A stretch of DNA of 64,000 nucleotides, taken from NCBI RefSeq assembly GCF_024362345.1, contig NZ_CP101505.1, forward strand, positions 1,943,501 to 2,007,500, written 5' to 3'. Source of the stretch: Polaribacter dokdonensis (lineage in GTDB: Bacteria; Bacteroidota; Bacteroidia; Flavobacteriales; Flavobacteriaceae). The notes under the pieces are model-generated. The model was not told the DNA's origin. It was given only the letters and a program-made list of their open reading frames with translations, and ran no database searches. Every line of letters begins with the position of its first letter. Within the stretch, counting starts at the first letter, position 1. The translations under genes were made by a program, and so were the position numbers. Positions 1-7,757 of the stretch are shown here, in pieces.

Positions 1-177
1 TCTAAGACAACCACTATAAACAAAATATTGATTTTTGCAGGTATTTTTAGAATCCAATAAAATTTCACCTTTTTTAAGGGTTATTTTTTCAAATCTATCC
101 TTAATTATTGAAAGCTCGTGCTTGGTAAAACTCACATTCTTAAATATCTCCAAAACAGTATAATCTTCAATTTTCAT
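1..177 (-). CDS. Crp/Fnr-family transcriptional regulator, N-terminal part only
   Basis: This is the first 59 codons of a gene that runs off the left edge of the window. The start is the ATG read on the minus strand at 177. The translation begins MKIEDYTVLEIFKNVSFTKH and continues into a segment with ITLKKGEILL and NQYFVYSGCLR, which is the opening of a cyclic-nucleotide-binding beta-barrel as found in flavobacterial Crp/Fnr-type regulators. The C-terminal DNA-binding domain would lie outside the window, so the family call rests on the sensor domain alone. It is divergent from the AraC gene at 319, with a 141-base shared upstream region. Confidence 0.75.
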   Translation of the reverse strand, partial: MKIEDYTVLEIFKNVSFTKHELSIIKDRFEKITLKKGEILLDSKNTCKNQYFVYSGCLR

Positions 178-306
178 CAGAAATATTAATTGTTAAAATT
201 AAACTCAATAATTATTTATAAAGATAATTATTATAATTTTAAACTTATGATTTTCAATGATTTAATTATTGTTGTAAATTTTGAATTGGTTGAACGACCA
301 AAACTA

Positions 307-314
307 TAAATTTG
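307..314 (+). promoter_or_regulatory. Bacteroidota -7 element (TAAATTTG) of the AraC gene
   Basis: TAAATTTG matches the Bacteroidota consensus TAnnTTTG and ends four bases before the ATG at 319, so the transcript should start at or very near the start codon. A small inverted repeat, TTGGT (286-290) and ACCAA (297-301), sits in the -33 to -7 spacer and could be an operator. No ribosome-binding site is possible within such a short leader. Confidence 0.55.
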
Positions 315-318
315 CAAA

Positions 319-1158
319 ATGTCGGTTAAAAACATTACCAAATATAGTTTTAAAGATATTTTTTCTATAAGTACAGTTTTGTTTGAAGAAGCGTGTACCA
401 TAGACCATTCTACCCAACAAAATAATTATACGATTTATTGGATAAAGGAAGGTTCAGGAATTTATAATATCGATTTTGAACAGTATGAATTTACTGACAA
501 CGTTTTGTTTTTTCTTTCTCCAGGACAAGTATTTACAGTAGATACAGAACAAATAAAAACAGCCTATAAGCTTAGTTTTAAAAGAGATTTTTATTGTATT
601 CAAACACATGATGCAGAAGTAGCTTGTAATGGAATTTTATTCAATAATATTTACGAAACCCCTTTTGTAAAACCATGTGAAAAGGATACTCAAAAATTAA
701 ATTTTATTATAGAAAGTTTAATTGACGAGTTTCAACAAAATGAAACTGCACAGTATGATATGCTGCAATCCTACTTAAAGCAATTCATTATTAATTCTGT
801 ACGTATTAAAAAAGAAAACCACACCCTAAAAGAAGATTCAGATACTCGTTTATTTAAAGACTTTAGTCTATTGGTAGAGCAGAATTTTAAAACAATGCAT
901 ACAGTTACAGAGTATGCAAAGAGACTTGGTCTAAGCCCAAAATCTATTACCAAACATTTTCAAAAACTGGGTAAAAAAACACCTTCAGATTTTATAAAAA
1001 CCCGAATTCTTTTAGAGGCAAAACGTTTATTGATTTATACAGACAAAAGCGTAAAAGAAATAGCTTTTGAGCTGGGTTATAATGATCCTGCCTACTTTTC
1101 GCGCTTTTTTACAAAAGCCATAGCCAAATCTCCTTTACAATTTAAAAAAGAGTACTAA
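319..1158 (+). CDS. AraC-family transcriptional regulator
   Basis: The 279-residue protein has the two-domain layout of AraC regulators. A beta-rich, cupin-like effector domain covers roughly residues 15-160. The C-terminal region from about 190 holds the double helix-turn-helix: VTEYAKRLGLSPKSITKHF is the first helix pair and VKEIAFELGYNDPAYFSRFF the second, followed by the usual SPLQFKKEY end. The effector cannot be read from sequence. The neighbours downstream (small Cys protein, AhpD-like protein, cupredoxin-like protein) look like its target operon, because a tandem TGTCCA repeat lies between the regulator and them. The promoter lies almost on the start codon. Confidence 0.9.
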   Translation: MSVKNITKYSFKDIFSISTVLFEEACTIDHSTQQNNYTIYWIKEGSGIYNIDFEQYEFTDNVLFFLSPGQVFTVDTEQIKTAYKLSFKRDFYCIQTHDAEVACNGILFNNIYETPFVKPCEKDTQKLNFIIESLIDEFQQNETAQYDMLQSYLKQFIINSVRIKKENHTLKEDSDTRLFKDFSLLVEQNFKTMHTVTEYAKRLGLSPKSITKHFQKLGKKTPSDFIKTRILLEAKRLLIYTDKSVKEIAFELGYNDPAYFSRFFTKAIAKSPLQFKKEY

Positions 1159-1169
1159 ATTCTTATTTT

Positions 1170-1300
1170 GGGCGTGTCTTTTTTTTGATTCCCATCAAAA
1201 AAAGTCAGGCTTTCATAACTCGCTTTTTAAAGTTTTTACAACTTTAAAAGAGCTCAAACAAATTATTCAATCCTTCACGCAAGCATTTTCTGCTAACTTT
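1170..1300. repeat. Dispersed palindromic intergenic repeat, copy A
   Basis: The element starts GGGCGTGTC and ends near CACGCAAGCATTTTCTGCTAAC. It contains two hairpins: TTTTTTGAT/ATCAAAAAA around 1181-1202, and a longer one built on CTTTTTAAAGTT and AACTTTAAAAGAG around 1222-1252. The same block order occurs at 38486-38592: GGGCGT, GGCTTTCAT-ACTCGCTTTTT, AAAGAGCTCAAAC, ATTCAATC, ACGCAAG. It resembles the palindromic intergenic repeats often seen in Bacteroidota and follows a stop codon, as those usually do. Confidence 0.7.
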
Positions 1301-1306
1301 TCACAA

Positions 1307-1333
1307 TGTCCAAACAGTAGGAACCTTTGTCCA
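1307..1333 (+). promoter_or_regulatory. Tandem TGTCCA repeat, candidate AraC operator
   Basis: TGTCCA occurs at 1307-1312 and again at 1328-1333, in the same orientation and exactly 21 bases apart. Two direct repeats two helical turns apart is the usual arrangement for AraC-type dimers. The pair lies downstream of the AraC gene and 75 bases before the first small gene of the following operon. That the neighbouring AraC protein binds it is an inference. Confidence 0.4.
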
Positions 1334-1407
1334 TTTTTAGAGCTCTATGTTGGTTGCATCTTTGCAGTGTATTACAAAACAAATAGTAATCACTAAAATT
1401 ATCAATC

Positions 1408-1512
1408 ATGAAAAATCAAAGAAATACACAATGTCCTAACTGTTGGGGCTACCAAACTTATGATGAATCAAATTCAGAACAACAATTTTGCGAAAGCAAC
1501 ACATCAATATAA
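1408..1512 (+). CDS. Small cysteine-containing protein (34 aa), zinc-ribbon-like knuckle
   Basis: This short frame has an ATG and encodes 34 residues with the motif CPNCWGYQTYDE at residues 9-20 and a third cysteine at 28. A CPxCWG knuckle is typical of tiny metal-binding or redox proteins. It sits 49 bases before the AhpD-like gene, in the same direction and after a candidate AraC operator, so it is probably the first gene of that operon. No more specific function can be assigned. It may be a short or truncated member of a longer family, because there is only one CxxC pair. Confidence 0.5.
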   Translation: MKNQRNTQCPNCWGYQTYDESNSEQQFCESNTSI

Positions 1513-1561
1513 ATAATTAATAACAAGTAAAAAAAGGCTGACTAAATTCAGCACAAATAAA

Positions 1562-2107
1562 ATGATGAACACATATAATGTACCAACAAAAAACGAAGTA
1601 TCAGAAAATAATAAAGTAATCTTTAATCAATTAGAAAAAAGCCTTGGGTTTGTTCCTAACTTATATGCATCTTTTGCACATAGTGAAACTGCATTGGATA
1701 ATTTCTTAGCATTAGGTAATGCTAAAACAAGTTTTTCTGCAAAAGAAAAAGAGGTAATTAATTTAGCTGTAAGCCAAGTAAACGAATGTGTCTACTGTTT
1801 GTCTGCACACACAGCAATTGCTAAAATGAATGGTTTTACAGAAAATCAAGTTTTAGAATTAAGAACAGGAAACGCTTCTTTTAATTCAAAATTAGATGCA
1901 TTATCAAAATTTGCAAAAAGTGTTGCTTTAAACAGAGGTGCAGCCACTGAAGAAGTTATAGAAAACTTTTACAATGCAGGCTATAACAAAGGGAATTTAG
2001 CAGATGCTATTTTATTAATAGGCGAAATAACAATTACCAATTATTTCCATAAAACTACAGAAGTACCTGTAGATTTTCCGATAGCACAATCATTAGAATT
2101 AGTATAA
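1562..2107 (+). CDS. Carboxymuconolactone decarboxylase / AhpD-like alkylhydroperoxidase family protein
   Basis: The 181-residue protein carries the AhpD-type active site ECVYCLSAHTA, with Cys76, Cys79 and His83, and the family-typical LGFVPNLYA near residue 28. In this family the CxxC pair supports thiol-dependent peroxidase chemistry, so a role in removing peroxides or reactive organic compounds is likely but unproven here. There are two adjacent ATG codons at the start; the first is used. The cupredoxin-like gene follows 25 bases downstream, so the two are probably co-transcribed with the small Cys protein under AraC control. Confidence 0.85.
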   Translation: MMNTYNVPTKNEVSENNKVIFNQLEKSLGFVPNLYASFAHSETALDNFLALGNAKTSFSAKEKEVINLAVSQVNECVYCLSAHTAIAKMNGFTENQVLELRTGNASFNSKLDALSKFAKSVALNRGAATEEVIENFYNAGYNKGNLADAILLIGEITITNYFHKTTEVPVDFPIAQSLELV

Positions 2108-2132
2108 ACAGAAATTAAATATAATAGAAATC

Positions 2133-2495
2133 ATGAAAAAATTAATAGCAGTAATTGTAATTGTTTTGGGGTTTGCCTTTAACACAAATGCACAAAAAAT
2201 AAAAACAGTTGCTTTAGAACAAACAAAAGGCGAATTTACTCAGAAGCAAATTACACTATCAGCAGGAACTTATATTTTTGAAATTGCCAACAATAATGTA
2301 GGTAAAGATGTTGGTTTTGTGTTGCAACCAAAAGGAAAAAGTGGGCAAGCACATCACATAAAAGAAGCTTACGTAACACAAGCAGTTAAAAATAATACTA
2401 AAGGAAACTCTAAAAAAGTAACCTTAGCTAAGGGAGAATACACCTACTTTTGCCCTTTAAACAACACACCTCTTTACACCTTAATTGTTGAATAA
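2133..2495 (+). CDS. Secreted cupredoxin-like protein with an incomplete copper site
   Basis: The 120-residue protein has a clear signal peptide (MKKLIAVIVIVLGFAFNTNA, cleavage before Gln) followed by a single beta-sandwich domain. The C-terminal YTYFCPLNNTPLYTLIVE aligns with the Cys loop of plastocyanin-type cupredoxins. However, the second His position reads Asn, no Met follows in the loop, and the first His position reads GFVLQP instead of a His-containing strand. Copper binding in the classic type-1 way is therefore doubtful. It is the last gene of the AraC-linked operon and is followed by a strong hairpin. Confidence 0.65.
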   Translation: MKKLIAVIVIVLGFAFNTNAQKIKTVALEQTKGEFTQKQITLSAGTYIFEIANNNVGKDVGFVLQPKGKSGQAHHIKEAYVTQAVKNNTKGNSKKVTLAKGEYTYFCPLNNTPLYTLIVE

Positions 2496-2512
2496 TTAGA
2501 TTTTTAGCCAAT

Positions 2513-2541
2513 AAAAAGACGAGGAAATTCCTCGTCTTTTT
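2513..2541. terminator. Intrinsic terminator after the cupredoxin-like gene
   Basis: AAAAAGACGAGGAA and TTCCTCGTCTTTTT form a perfect 14-bp stem around a single A, ending in a T run. It separates the AraC-linked operon from the hydrolase gene. Confidence 0.85.
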
Positions 2542-2609
2542 ATCATTTAATAGTTTTATAACTTTTAGTAATTCAAAATACTGTAAATTAGCTACTTTAA
2601 ATTGGGGCT

Positions 2610-3392
2610 TTGTTAAATTATTATTTATATCCACATACAACTTCTAAAGAATGGGTAACTTTTGTGCATGGTGCAGGAGGTAGCAGTTCTATTTGGTTTA
2701 AACAAATACGCGATTTTAAAAAACATTTTAATGTACTTATTTTAGATTTAAGAGGTCATGGAAATAGTAAACCTACCTTAAAAGACACTTTTAATCCTAA
2801 ATATACTTTTGATTCTATAACCAATGATATTGTAGAAGTAATTGATCATTTACAAATTGAAAAATCTCATTTTATAGGCATTTCTTTAGGTACTATTTTA
2901 ATTAGAAATTTAGCCGAAAAAAAGCCAGGCTTAGTACAAAGTATGGTTATGGGTGGTGCCATAATTAAATTAAACACGCGCTCTCAAATTTTAATGAAAT
3001 TAGGGGTTATATTTAAGTCTGTTGTGCCTTATATGTTGCTTTATAAGTTCTTTGCATTTATTATAATGCCTAGAAAAAATCATAAAAAATCGAGAAGCCT
3101 TTTTGTGAATGAAGCTAAAAAGTTATACCAAAAAGAGTTTATTAGATGGTTTAAATTAACTTCAGAAATAAACCCATTATTACGTTTTTTTAGAGCAAAA
3201 GATATTAAGATTCCTACACTTTATGTTATGGGGTCAGAAGATCATTTATTTTTACCTTCTATTAAAAATATTGTTGCCAAACATACTACAAGTTCACTAT
3301 TTGTTATAGACAATTGTGGGCATGTTGTAAATGTAGAACAACCAGAAGTATTTAATAATGAAACTATTGGTTTCATTAATTCTCTTGCATAA
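2610..3392 (+). CDS. Alpha/beta-fold hydrolase
   Basis: The 260-residue protein has the hydrolase fold signatures in order: the oxyanion segment VTFVHGAGG near residue 16, the nucleophile elbow GISLG with Ser92, the acid in GSEDHLF (Asp211) and the catalytic His238 in CGHVVNVEQP. There is no signal peptide, so it should be cytoplasmic. The substrate is unknown. A stop codon at 2598-2600 rules out an upstream start, and the first usable codon is TTG at 2610; no ATG is available before the fold begins. A 9-bp hairpin follows the gene. Confidence 0.85.
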   Translation: MLNYYLYPHTTSKEWVTFVHGAGGSSSIWFKQIRDFKKHFNVLILDLRGHGNSKPTLKDTFNPKYTFDSITNDIVEVIDHLQIEKSHFIGISLGTILIRNLAEKKPGLVQSMVMGGAIIKLNTRSQILMKLGVIFKSVVPYMLLYKFFAFIIMPRKNHKKSRSLFVNEAKKLYQKEFIRWFKLTSEINPLLRFFRAKDIKIPTLYVMGSEDHLFLPSIKNIVAKHTTSSLFVIDNCGHVVNVEQPEVFNNETIGFINSLA

Positions 3393-3404
3393 GCCTTTTT
3401 AATA

Positions 3405-3430
3405 TTCTAAATTTACTTTTTAATTTAGAA
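3405..3430 (+). promoter_or_regulatory. Hairpin just ahead of the sugar kinase start
   Basis: TTCTAAATT (3405-3413) and AATTTAGAA (3422-3430) form a perfect 9-bp stem with an 8-base T-rich loop, ending four bases before the ATG at 3435. It may be a weak terminator of the hydrolase transcript or a structure over the kinase start. Which of these applies cannot be decided from sequence. Confidence 0.35.
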
Positions 3431-3434
3431 AAAC

Positions 3435-4439
3435 ATGAACCAGATTATCACCTTTGGTGAAGTATTAATGCGAATTTCTCCTAGAGGAAATAAAAAATTT
3501 ATTCAATCTAATAATGTTGAGTTTTATTTTGGAGGCACAGAAGTAAATGTTGGTATTTCTATAGCCAACTTTGGAGGAAATGTAAAACACATCTCTTGTA
3601 TATCTGATGATTTTATTGGAAACACAGCAATCTCTTATTTAAACAAATTTGATTTAGATACCACTGCAATTGTTAGATCTAGCAGGCCTTTAGGTGTCTA
3701 TTTTTTAGAAGTTGGTGCAGTTATTAGACCAAGCTCTATTTCTTACAACAGATCTCACTCATCATTTTCTGAAATTAAACCAGAAATGGTTGATTGGGAA
3801 AAATCATTAGAAAATGGGAAGTGGTTTCATTGGACAGGAATTACACCTGCCTTAAACAAAGGAAGTCAGCAAACTTTATTAGAGGGTTTAAAATTGGCTC
3901 GTAAAAAAGGATTACAGGTTTCTGCAGATCCAACATATAGAAGTGGCTTGTGGAAATATGGAGAAAATCCTAGAGAAATTTTATCTGAAATGATTGAATA
4001 TTCAACAATTTTTATTGGCGGAATTAATGAAATAAACGAACTTTTAGAAACTGAATACACCTATTCTAACGAAGATTTTATAGCAGCTAGTAAGCAGTTA
4101 ATGGAAACCTATCCATCTATAGAAAAAGTGTTTGATAAAATTAGAACATCTATCAATTCTTCTTGGCATAAGATTAGAGCAAGAATGTGGAATGGAGTTG
4201 AATTTAGAGAAACTGAAGATATAGACATAACTCATGTTGTAGATAGAATTGGAACTGGAGATGCATTTGCTGCTGGTTTAATTCATGGCTTACAAAAGTT
4301 TGATGATTTTAAAGCTATACAATTTGCATCTGCTGCTTGTGCAATAAAACATACATATTTGGGTGATGTAAACTATGCAAATGAAGAGGAAGTCGTTAGC
4401 ATTTTAGAAGGAAATACAACTGGAAGATTAAAGAGATAA
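3435..4439 (+). CDS. PfkB-family carbohydrate kinase (2-keto-3-deoxygluconate kinase-like)
   Basis: The 334-residue protein is a ribokinase-fold sugar kinase. It opens with ITFGEVLMRISPRG and a FGGTEVNVGISIANFGG segment (sugar-binding lid and signature 1). It has the C-terminal signature DRIGTGDAFAAGL with catalytic Asp276 and the anion hole before it. The overall pattern is closest to KDG kinases of Bacteroidota, which phosphorylate 2-keto-3-deoxygluconate in uronate breakdown, but no aldolase or uronate gene is adjacent, so the substrate is tentative. The gene stands alone and ends at a strong bidirectional terminator. Confidence 0.85.
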   Translation: MNQIITFGEVLMRISPRGNKKFIQSNNVEFYFGGTEVNVGISIANFGGNVKHISCISDDFIGNTAISYLNKFDLDTTAIVRSSRPLGVYFLEVGAVIRPSSISYNRSHSSFSEIKPEMVDWEKSLENGKWFHWTGITPALNKGSQQTLLEGLKLARKKGLQVSADPTYRSGLWKYGENPREILSEMIEYSTIFIGGINEINELLETEYTYSNEDFIAASKQLMETYPSIEKVFDKIRTSINSSWHKIRARMWNGVEFRETEDIDITHVVDRIGTGDAFAAGLIHGLQKFDDFKAIQFASAACAIKHTYLGDVNYANEEEVVSILEGNTTGRLKR

Positions 4440-4452
4440 AATAATTAAAAAC

Positions 4453-4484
4453 AAAAAGCCAGTAATTAATATTACTGGCTTTTT
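4453..4484. terminator. Bidirectional terminator between convergent genes
   Basis: AAAAAGCCAGTAAT and ATTACTGGCTTTTT form a perfect stem around TAAT, with A and T runs on both sides. It serves the sugar kinase (plus) and the aminopeptidase (minus). Confidence 0.9.
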
Positions 4485-4500
4485 GTTTTATAATTGAATG

Positions 4501-5793
4501 TTATGAATTCATTAAATCTTCAATTTCATCTACTTCAATAGGTATATTTCTCATCAAGTTAAAAGGTTCTCCTTTTTCTTGAACAACAACATCATCTTCT
4601 AAACGAATGCCAAAACCTTCTTCTGGAATATAAATTCCTGGCTCTACTGTAAAAACCATATTAGCTGTCATTGGTTTATGAAGTAAACCATAATCATGTG
4701 TGTCTAAACCAATATGATGACTTGTACCATGCATAAAGTACTTTTTATAAGCTGGCCATTTTGGATCTTCATTTTGCACATCTGCTTTATCCAACAATCC
4801 TAATTTTAATAATTCTGATGTCATTATCTTACCAACCTCAACATGATAGTCTTTCCAAATTGTACCAGGTACTAACAGTTTTGTAGCTTCCTTTTTTACA
4901 TAGTTCACAGCATTATAAACCTCTTTTTGTCTGTTAGAAAATTTACCAGAAACTGGTATGGTTCTAGACAAATCGCTTTTATAATTTGCGTATTCAGCTG
5001 CAATATCAAACAAAATTAAATCGCCATTTTTACATTGCTGATTATTTTCTATATAATGCAATACATTAGCATTGTTTCCTGAGGCAATAATTGGTGTATA
5101 AGCAAATCCTTTAGATCTATTTCTAACAAACTCATGTATCAATTCTGCTTCAATTTCATATTCCCAAACACCCGGTTTTACAAAGCCTAAAATTCTTCTA
5201 AATCCTTTTTCTGTAATATTACAAGCATGCTGCATTAATTCTAATTCAATAGTATCTTTAACTGCTCTTAAATCTTGTAAAATTGGATTGCTTTTTGCTA
5301 CAGAATGTGCAGGATATTTAGCCAATAACCATTTTGTAAATCTGTCTTCACGTGTTTCTGTTTCTACAGAAGCTCTGTAATGCTCGTTTGTATTTATGTA
5401 AAAATTATCTGCATATGTAGACATTTCAAACAAGGTTTTTTCTAAATCTTGTAACCAGAAAATAGATTGAATCCCACTTGTTTTTGTAGCAGCTTCTTTG
5501 GTTAACTTTTCACCTTCCCAAACAGCAATGTGCTCATTGGTTTCTCTTACAAACAAAACTTCTCTTAAATCTTCATTTGGGCAATCAGGAAATAATAGCA
5601 ACACACTTTCTTCTTGATCTACACCACTTAAATAAAAAATATCTCTGTGCTGCTCAAAAGGCATAGTGCTATCTGCACTAATAGGATATATATCATTTGA
5701 ATTAAAAACTGCAATACTTTTAGGCTTCATTTGAGCCATAAAATTTTTGCGATTTTTTATAAAAAGTTCTGAATTTATTGGGTCGTATTTCAT
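4501..5793 (-). CDS. pepP: Xaa-Pro aminopeptidase (M24B family)
   Basis: The 430-residue protein has an N-terminal AMP_N-type domain (about 1-140) and a C-terminal pita-bread metallopeptidase domain. Metal ligands are visible in order: the two Asp in LILFDIAAEYANYKSDLSRT, His in HGTSHHIGLDTHD, Glu in FTVEPGIYIP and Glu in GIRLEDDVVV. These are the two-metal site of aminopeptidase P, which removes N-terminal residues that precede proline. No signal peptide is seen, so it is cytoplasmic. The ATG at 5793 lies about 20 bases after a TACATTTG promoter element. It is divergent from nothing and convergent with the sugar kinase. Confidence 0.93.
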   Translation of the reverse strand: MKYDPINSELFIKNRKNFMAQMKPKSIAVFNSNDIYPISADSTMPFEQHRDIFYLSGVDQEESVLLLFPDCPNEDLREVLFVRETNEHIAVWEGEKLTKEAATKTSGIQSIFWLQDLEKTLFEMSTYADNFYINTNEHYRASVETETREDRFTKWLLAKYPAHSVAKSNPILQDLRAVKDTIELELMQHACNITEKGFRRILGFVKPGVWEYEIEAELIHEFVRNRSKGFAYTPIIASGNNANVLHYIENNQQCKNGDLILFDIAAEYANYKSDLSRTIPVSGKFSNRQKEVYNAVNYVKKEATKLLVPGTIWKDYHVEVGKIMTSELLKLGLLDKADVQNEDPKWPAYKKYFMHGTSHHIGLDTHDYGLLHKPMTANMVFTVEPGIYIPEEGFGIRLEDDVVVQEKGEPFNLMRNIPIEVDEIEDLMNS

Positions 5794-5814
5794 GCGTACT
5801 TAAATTTTAGTACA

Positions 5815-5822
5815 CAAATGTA
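5815..5822 (-). promoter_or_regulatory. -7 element (TACATTTG) of the aminopeptidase gene
   Basis: Read on the minus strand, TACATTTG matches TAnnTTTG and ends 21 bases before the ATG at 5793. It lies between the stop of the helicase gene and the aminopeptidase, so this gene has its own promoter. Confidence 0.5.
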
Positions 5823-5848
5823 GCAATTATAAACTCAAAAAAAGAGTG

Positions 5849-7165
5849 CTAGTTTCGTTTACTTTTTGCAGCTCCACTTCTACTTCTACCTGAAGTATTT
5901 GCAGGTTTTCTGCGTTTATGATTGTTAGGCCTCTTAGATTTTTTAGGAGCATCTTTTTTACCATCTGCTGGCTTTTTCTTTTTACCAAAAGAACCCTTGC
6001 TTTGAGTTGCAGCCCTTTTTGGAGGTGCAGTATCTGTTGGCTCAAAACCTTCAACAATTACTGACTTCAAATTCTCTTTCAGTAATTTTTCTATCTCTTT
6101 TTGATATTCTGTTTCCTCACTACAAACCAAAGAAATGGCTTCTCCTTCTGCTCCAGCTCTACCTGTTCTACCTATTCTATGCACATAATCTTCAGGTACA
6201 TTTGGTAACTCATAATTAATTACATAAGGTAATAATGGAATATCTAAACCACGAGCTGCAATGTCTGTAGCAACTAAAACTTTAATAGTATTGTCTTTAA
6301 AATTCTTTAAGGCTTTTGTTCTTGCTCCTTGACTTTTATTACCATGAATAGCTGCAGCAGAAATTCTAGATTTTATTAAATTTTGTGTTAGTCTATTAGC
6401 TCCATGTTTTGTTCTGGTAAAAATTAAAACCTGATTCCAATTATTATCTTTAATTAGTTTAATAGTAAATTCAGTTTTCTTCTTTTTATCAATCTTATAA
6501 ACTTTATGAGAAACTTTTTTTGCTGTAGAATTTTGTGGTGCAGTTTCAACTTCAACTGGGTTTCTTAAAATACCACTTGCTAATTTTTTAATTTCTTTAG
6601 AAAATGTGGCAGAGAACATTAAGTTTTGACGTTTTGCAGGCATGTAACTAATAATCTTGTTAATGTCTCTAACAAAACCCATATCAAGCATTCTATCTGC
6701 TTCATCTAAAATAAAAACATCTATTCTTTTAAAAGAAACTGCTTTCTGATCATGCAAATCAAGTAATCTACCAGGAGTTGCCACCAAAATATCTACACCT
6801 CGTTTTAAGGTTGCAATTTGTGATGCTGCTTTTACACCACCAAAAACAACTGCAGATTTTATATTAACATACTTACTGTATTCTCTAACATTGTCATGCA
6901 CTTGAGCTGCTAATTCTCTAGTAGGTGTTAGCACCAAAGCTCTAATTGGCCTATATTTTTGATGTTTTGTTTCTGATAAATATTGCAATACTGGTAAAGT
7001 AAAACCAGCTGTTTTACCTGTACCTGTTTGTGCAGAAGCAAGCACATCTTTGCCTTCTAAAATATGTGGAATTGCTTTTTCTTGAATTGGAGATGGCTTA
7101 GTGTATCCTTTTTCTTCTACTGCTTTTACAAAAGCATCTGATAAGCCTAATGATTTAAACGACAT
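5849..7165 (-). CDS. DEAD-box ATP-dependent RNA helicase (RhlE-like)
   Basis: The 438-residue protein shows all core helicase motifs: the Q motif before residue 30, AQTGTGKT (45-52), [13 protein letters not shown] at 154-157, SAT at 185-187 and [10 protein letters not shown] near 340. The last 60 or so residues form a basic Lys/Arg/Ser-rich tail ([27 protein letters not shown]), typical of RhlE-type enzymes that act on structured RNA and ribosome assembly. A TACATTTG element lies about 46 bases upstream, leaving a long leader as is common for helicase genes of cold-adapted bacteria. It is transcribed alone. Confidence 0.93.
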   Translation of the reverse strand: MSFKSLGLSDAFVKAVEEKGYTKPSPIQEKAIPHILEGKDVLASAQTGTGKTAGFTLPVLQYLSETKHQKYRPIRALVLTPTRELAAQVHDNVREYSKYVNIKSAVVFGGVKAASQIATLKRGVDILVATPGRLLDLHDQKAVSFKRIDVFILDEADRMLDMGFVRDINKIISYMPAKRQNLMFSATFSKEIKKLASGILRNPVEVETAPQNSTAKKVSHKVYKIDKKKKTEFTIKLIKDNNWNQVLIFTRTKHGANRLTQNLIKSRISAAAIHGNKSQGARTKALKNFKDNTIKVLVATDIAARGLDIPLLPYVINYELPNVPEDYVHRIGRTGRAGAEGEAISLVCSEETEYQKEIEKLLKENLKSVIVEGFEPTDTAPPKRAATQSKGSFGKKKKPADGKKDAPKKSKRPNNHKRRKPANTSGRSRSGAAKSKRN

Positions 7166-7211
7166 AATTGTTATTTAAGAAACAACGAATTATGTTGGTT
7201 CTAAGTTGGTG

Positions 7212-7219
7212 CAAATGTA
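7212..7219 (-). promoter_or_regulatory. -7 element (TACATTTG) of the helicase gene
   Basis: TACATTTG on the minus strand matches TAnnTTTG and lies 46 bases upstream of the helicase ATG, predicting a leader of about 40 bases. Confidence 0.45.
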
Positions 7220-7283
7220 CACTGATTACTACTCTAAACGTAATTAATACTTGCATATTTCAAGTTGTTTACTCTAAACAAAA

Positions 7284-7308
7284 AAAGATGCTTAAAAGCA
7301 TCTCTTTG
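7284..7308. terminator. Terminator of the GlsB-type gene
   Basis: AGATGCTT and AAAGCATCT form a short strong stem, followed on the minus strand by a run of T. It lies 24 bases after the stop of the minus-strand gene at 7332. Confidence 0.75.
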
Positions 7309-7331
7309 TTTATAAGTAAAAAGTAAATAAA

Positions 7332-7598
7332 TTACCTTCTTTTAGCTCTTGTACCTCTTAAAACTCCTACTAAAAATAGAATGATAATAGCACCTGTAGC
7401 ACCAACTACAATGTCTTCTAGCCAATAAGGATTAATATTTAATTTAATACCTAATTCTCCATAAAGCCAATCTCCTACAAAACTTCCTGCAATACCTATA
7501 ATAATATTTACGATAAGACCAAAACCATTGTCTCTCATTAAAACATCAGCTATATAACCACAAATGGCACCAATGATAATTGTGTACAAAATACCCAT
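7332..7598 (-). CDS. GlsB/YeaQ/YmgE family stress-response membrane protein
   Basis: The 88-residue protein is small, hydrophobic and glycine-rich, with about three membrane segments: residues 2-20, 27-45 and 62-82. The opening GILYTIIIGAICGYIADVLM and the middle IIIGIAGSFVGDWLYGELG match the transglycosylase-associated (GlsB/YeaQ) family of inner-membrane proteins. These are often induced by stress, but no biochemical role is established. It stands alone and ends in a hairpin. Basic residues RGTRAKRR close the protein, placing the C-terminus in the cytoplasm. Confidence 0.85.
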   Translation of the reverse strand: MGILYTIIIGAICGYIADVLMRDNGFGLIVNIIIGIAGSFVGDWLYGELGIKLNINPYWLEDIVVGATGAIIILFLVGVLRGTRAKRR

Positions 7599-7757
7599 AA
7601 TAATAATTTTTTATTGTTTAATTGATTTGTAGCTAATTTAATAAAAATTAACAATATTTTACTAAAGGATGAATTTTAAAACTAATAATTTAGTAAATTA
7701 TATTAAATAATAAGTAATTTTTAACAAAATTCAATATCAACAAATAACCTAACTATT

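Noticed and set aside
5827-6057. Open frame of 76 codons on the minus strand inside the helicase tail
   Set aside because: It is a shadow of the Lys-rich C-terminal part of the helicase gene in another frame, with no start signal or family match.
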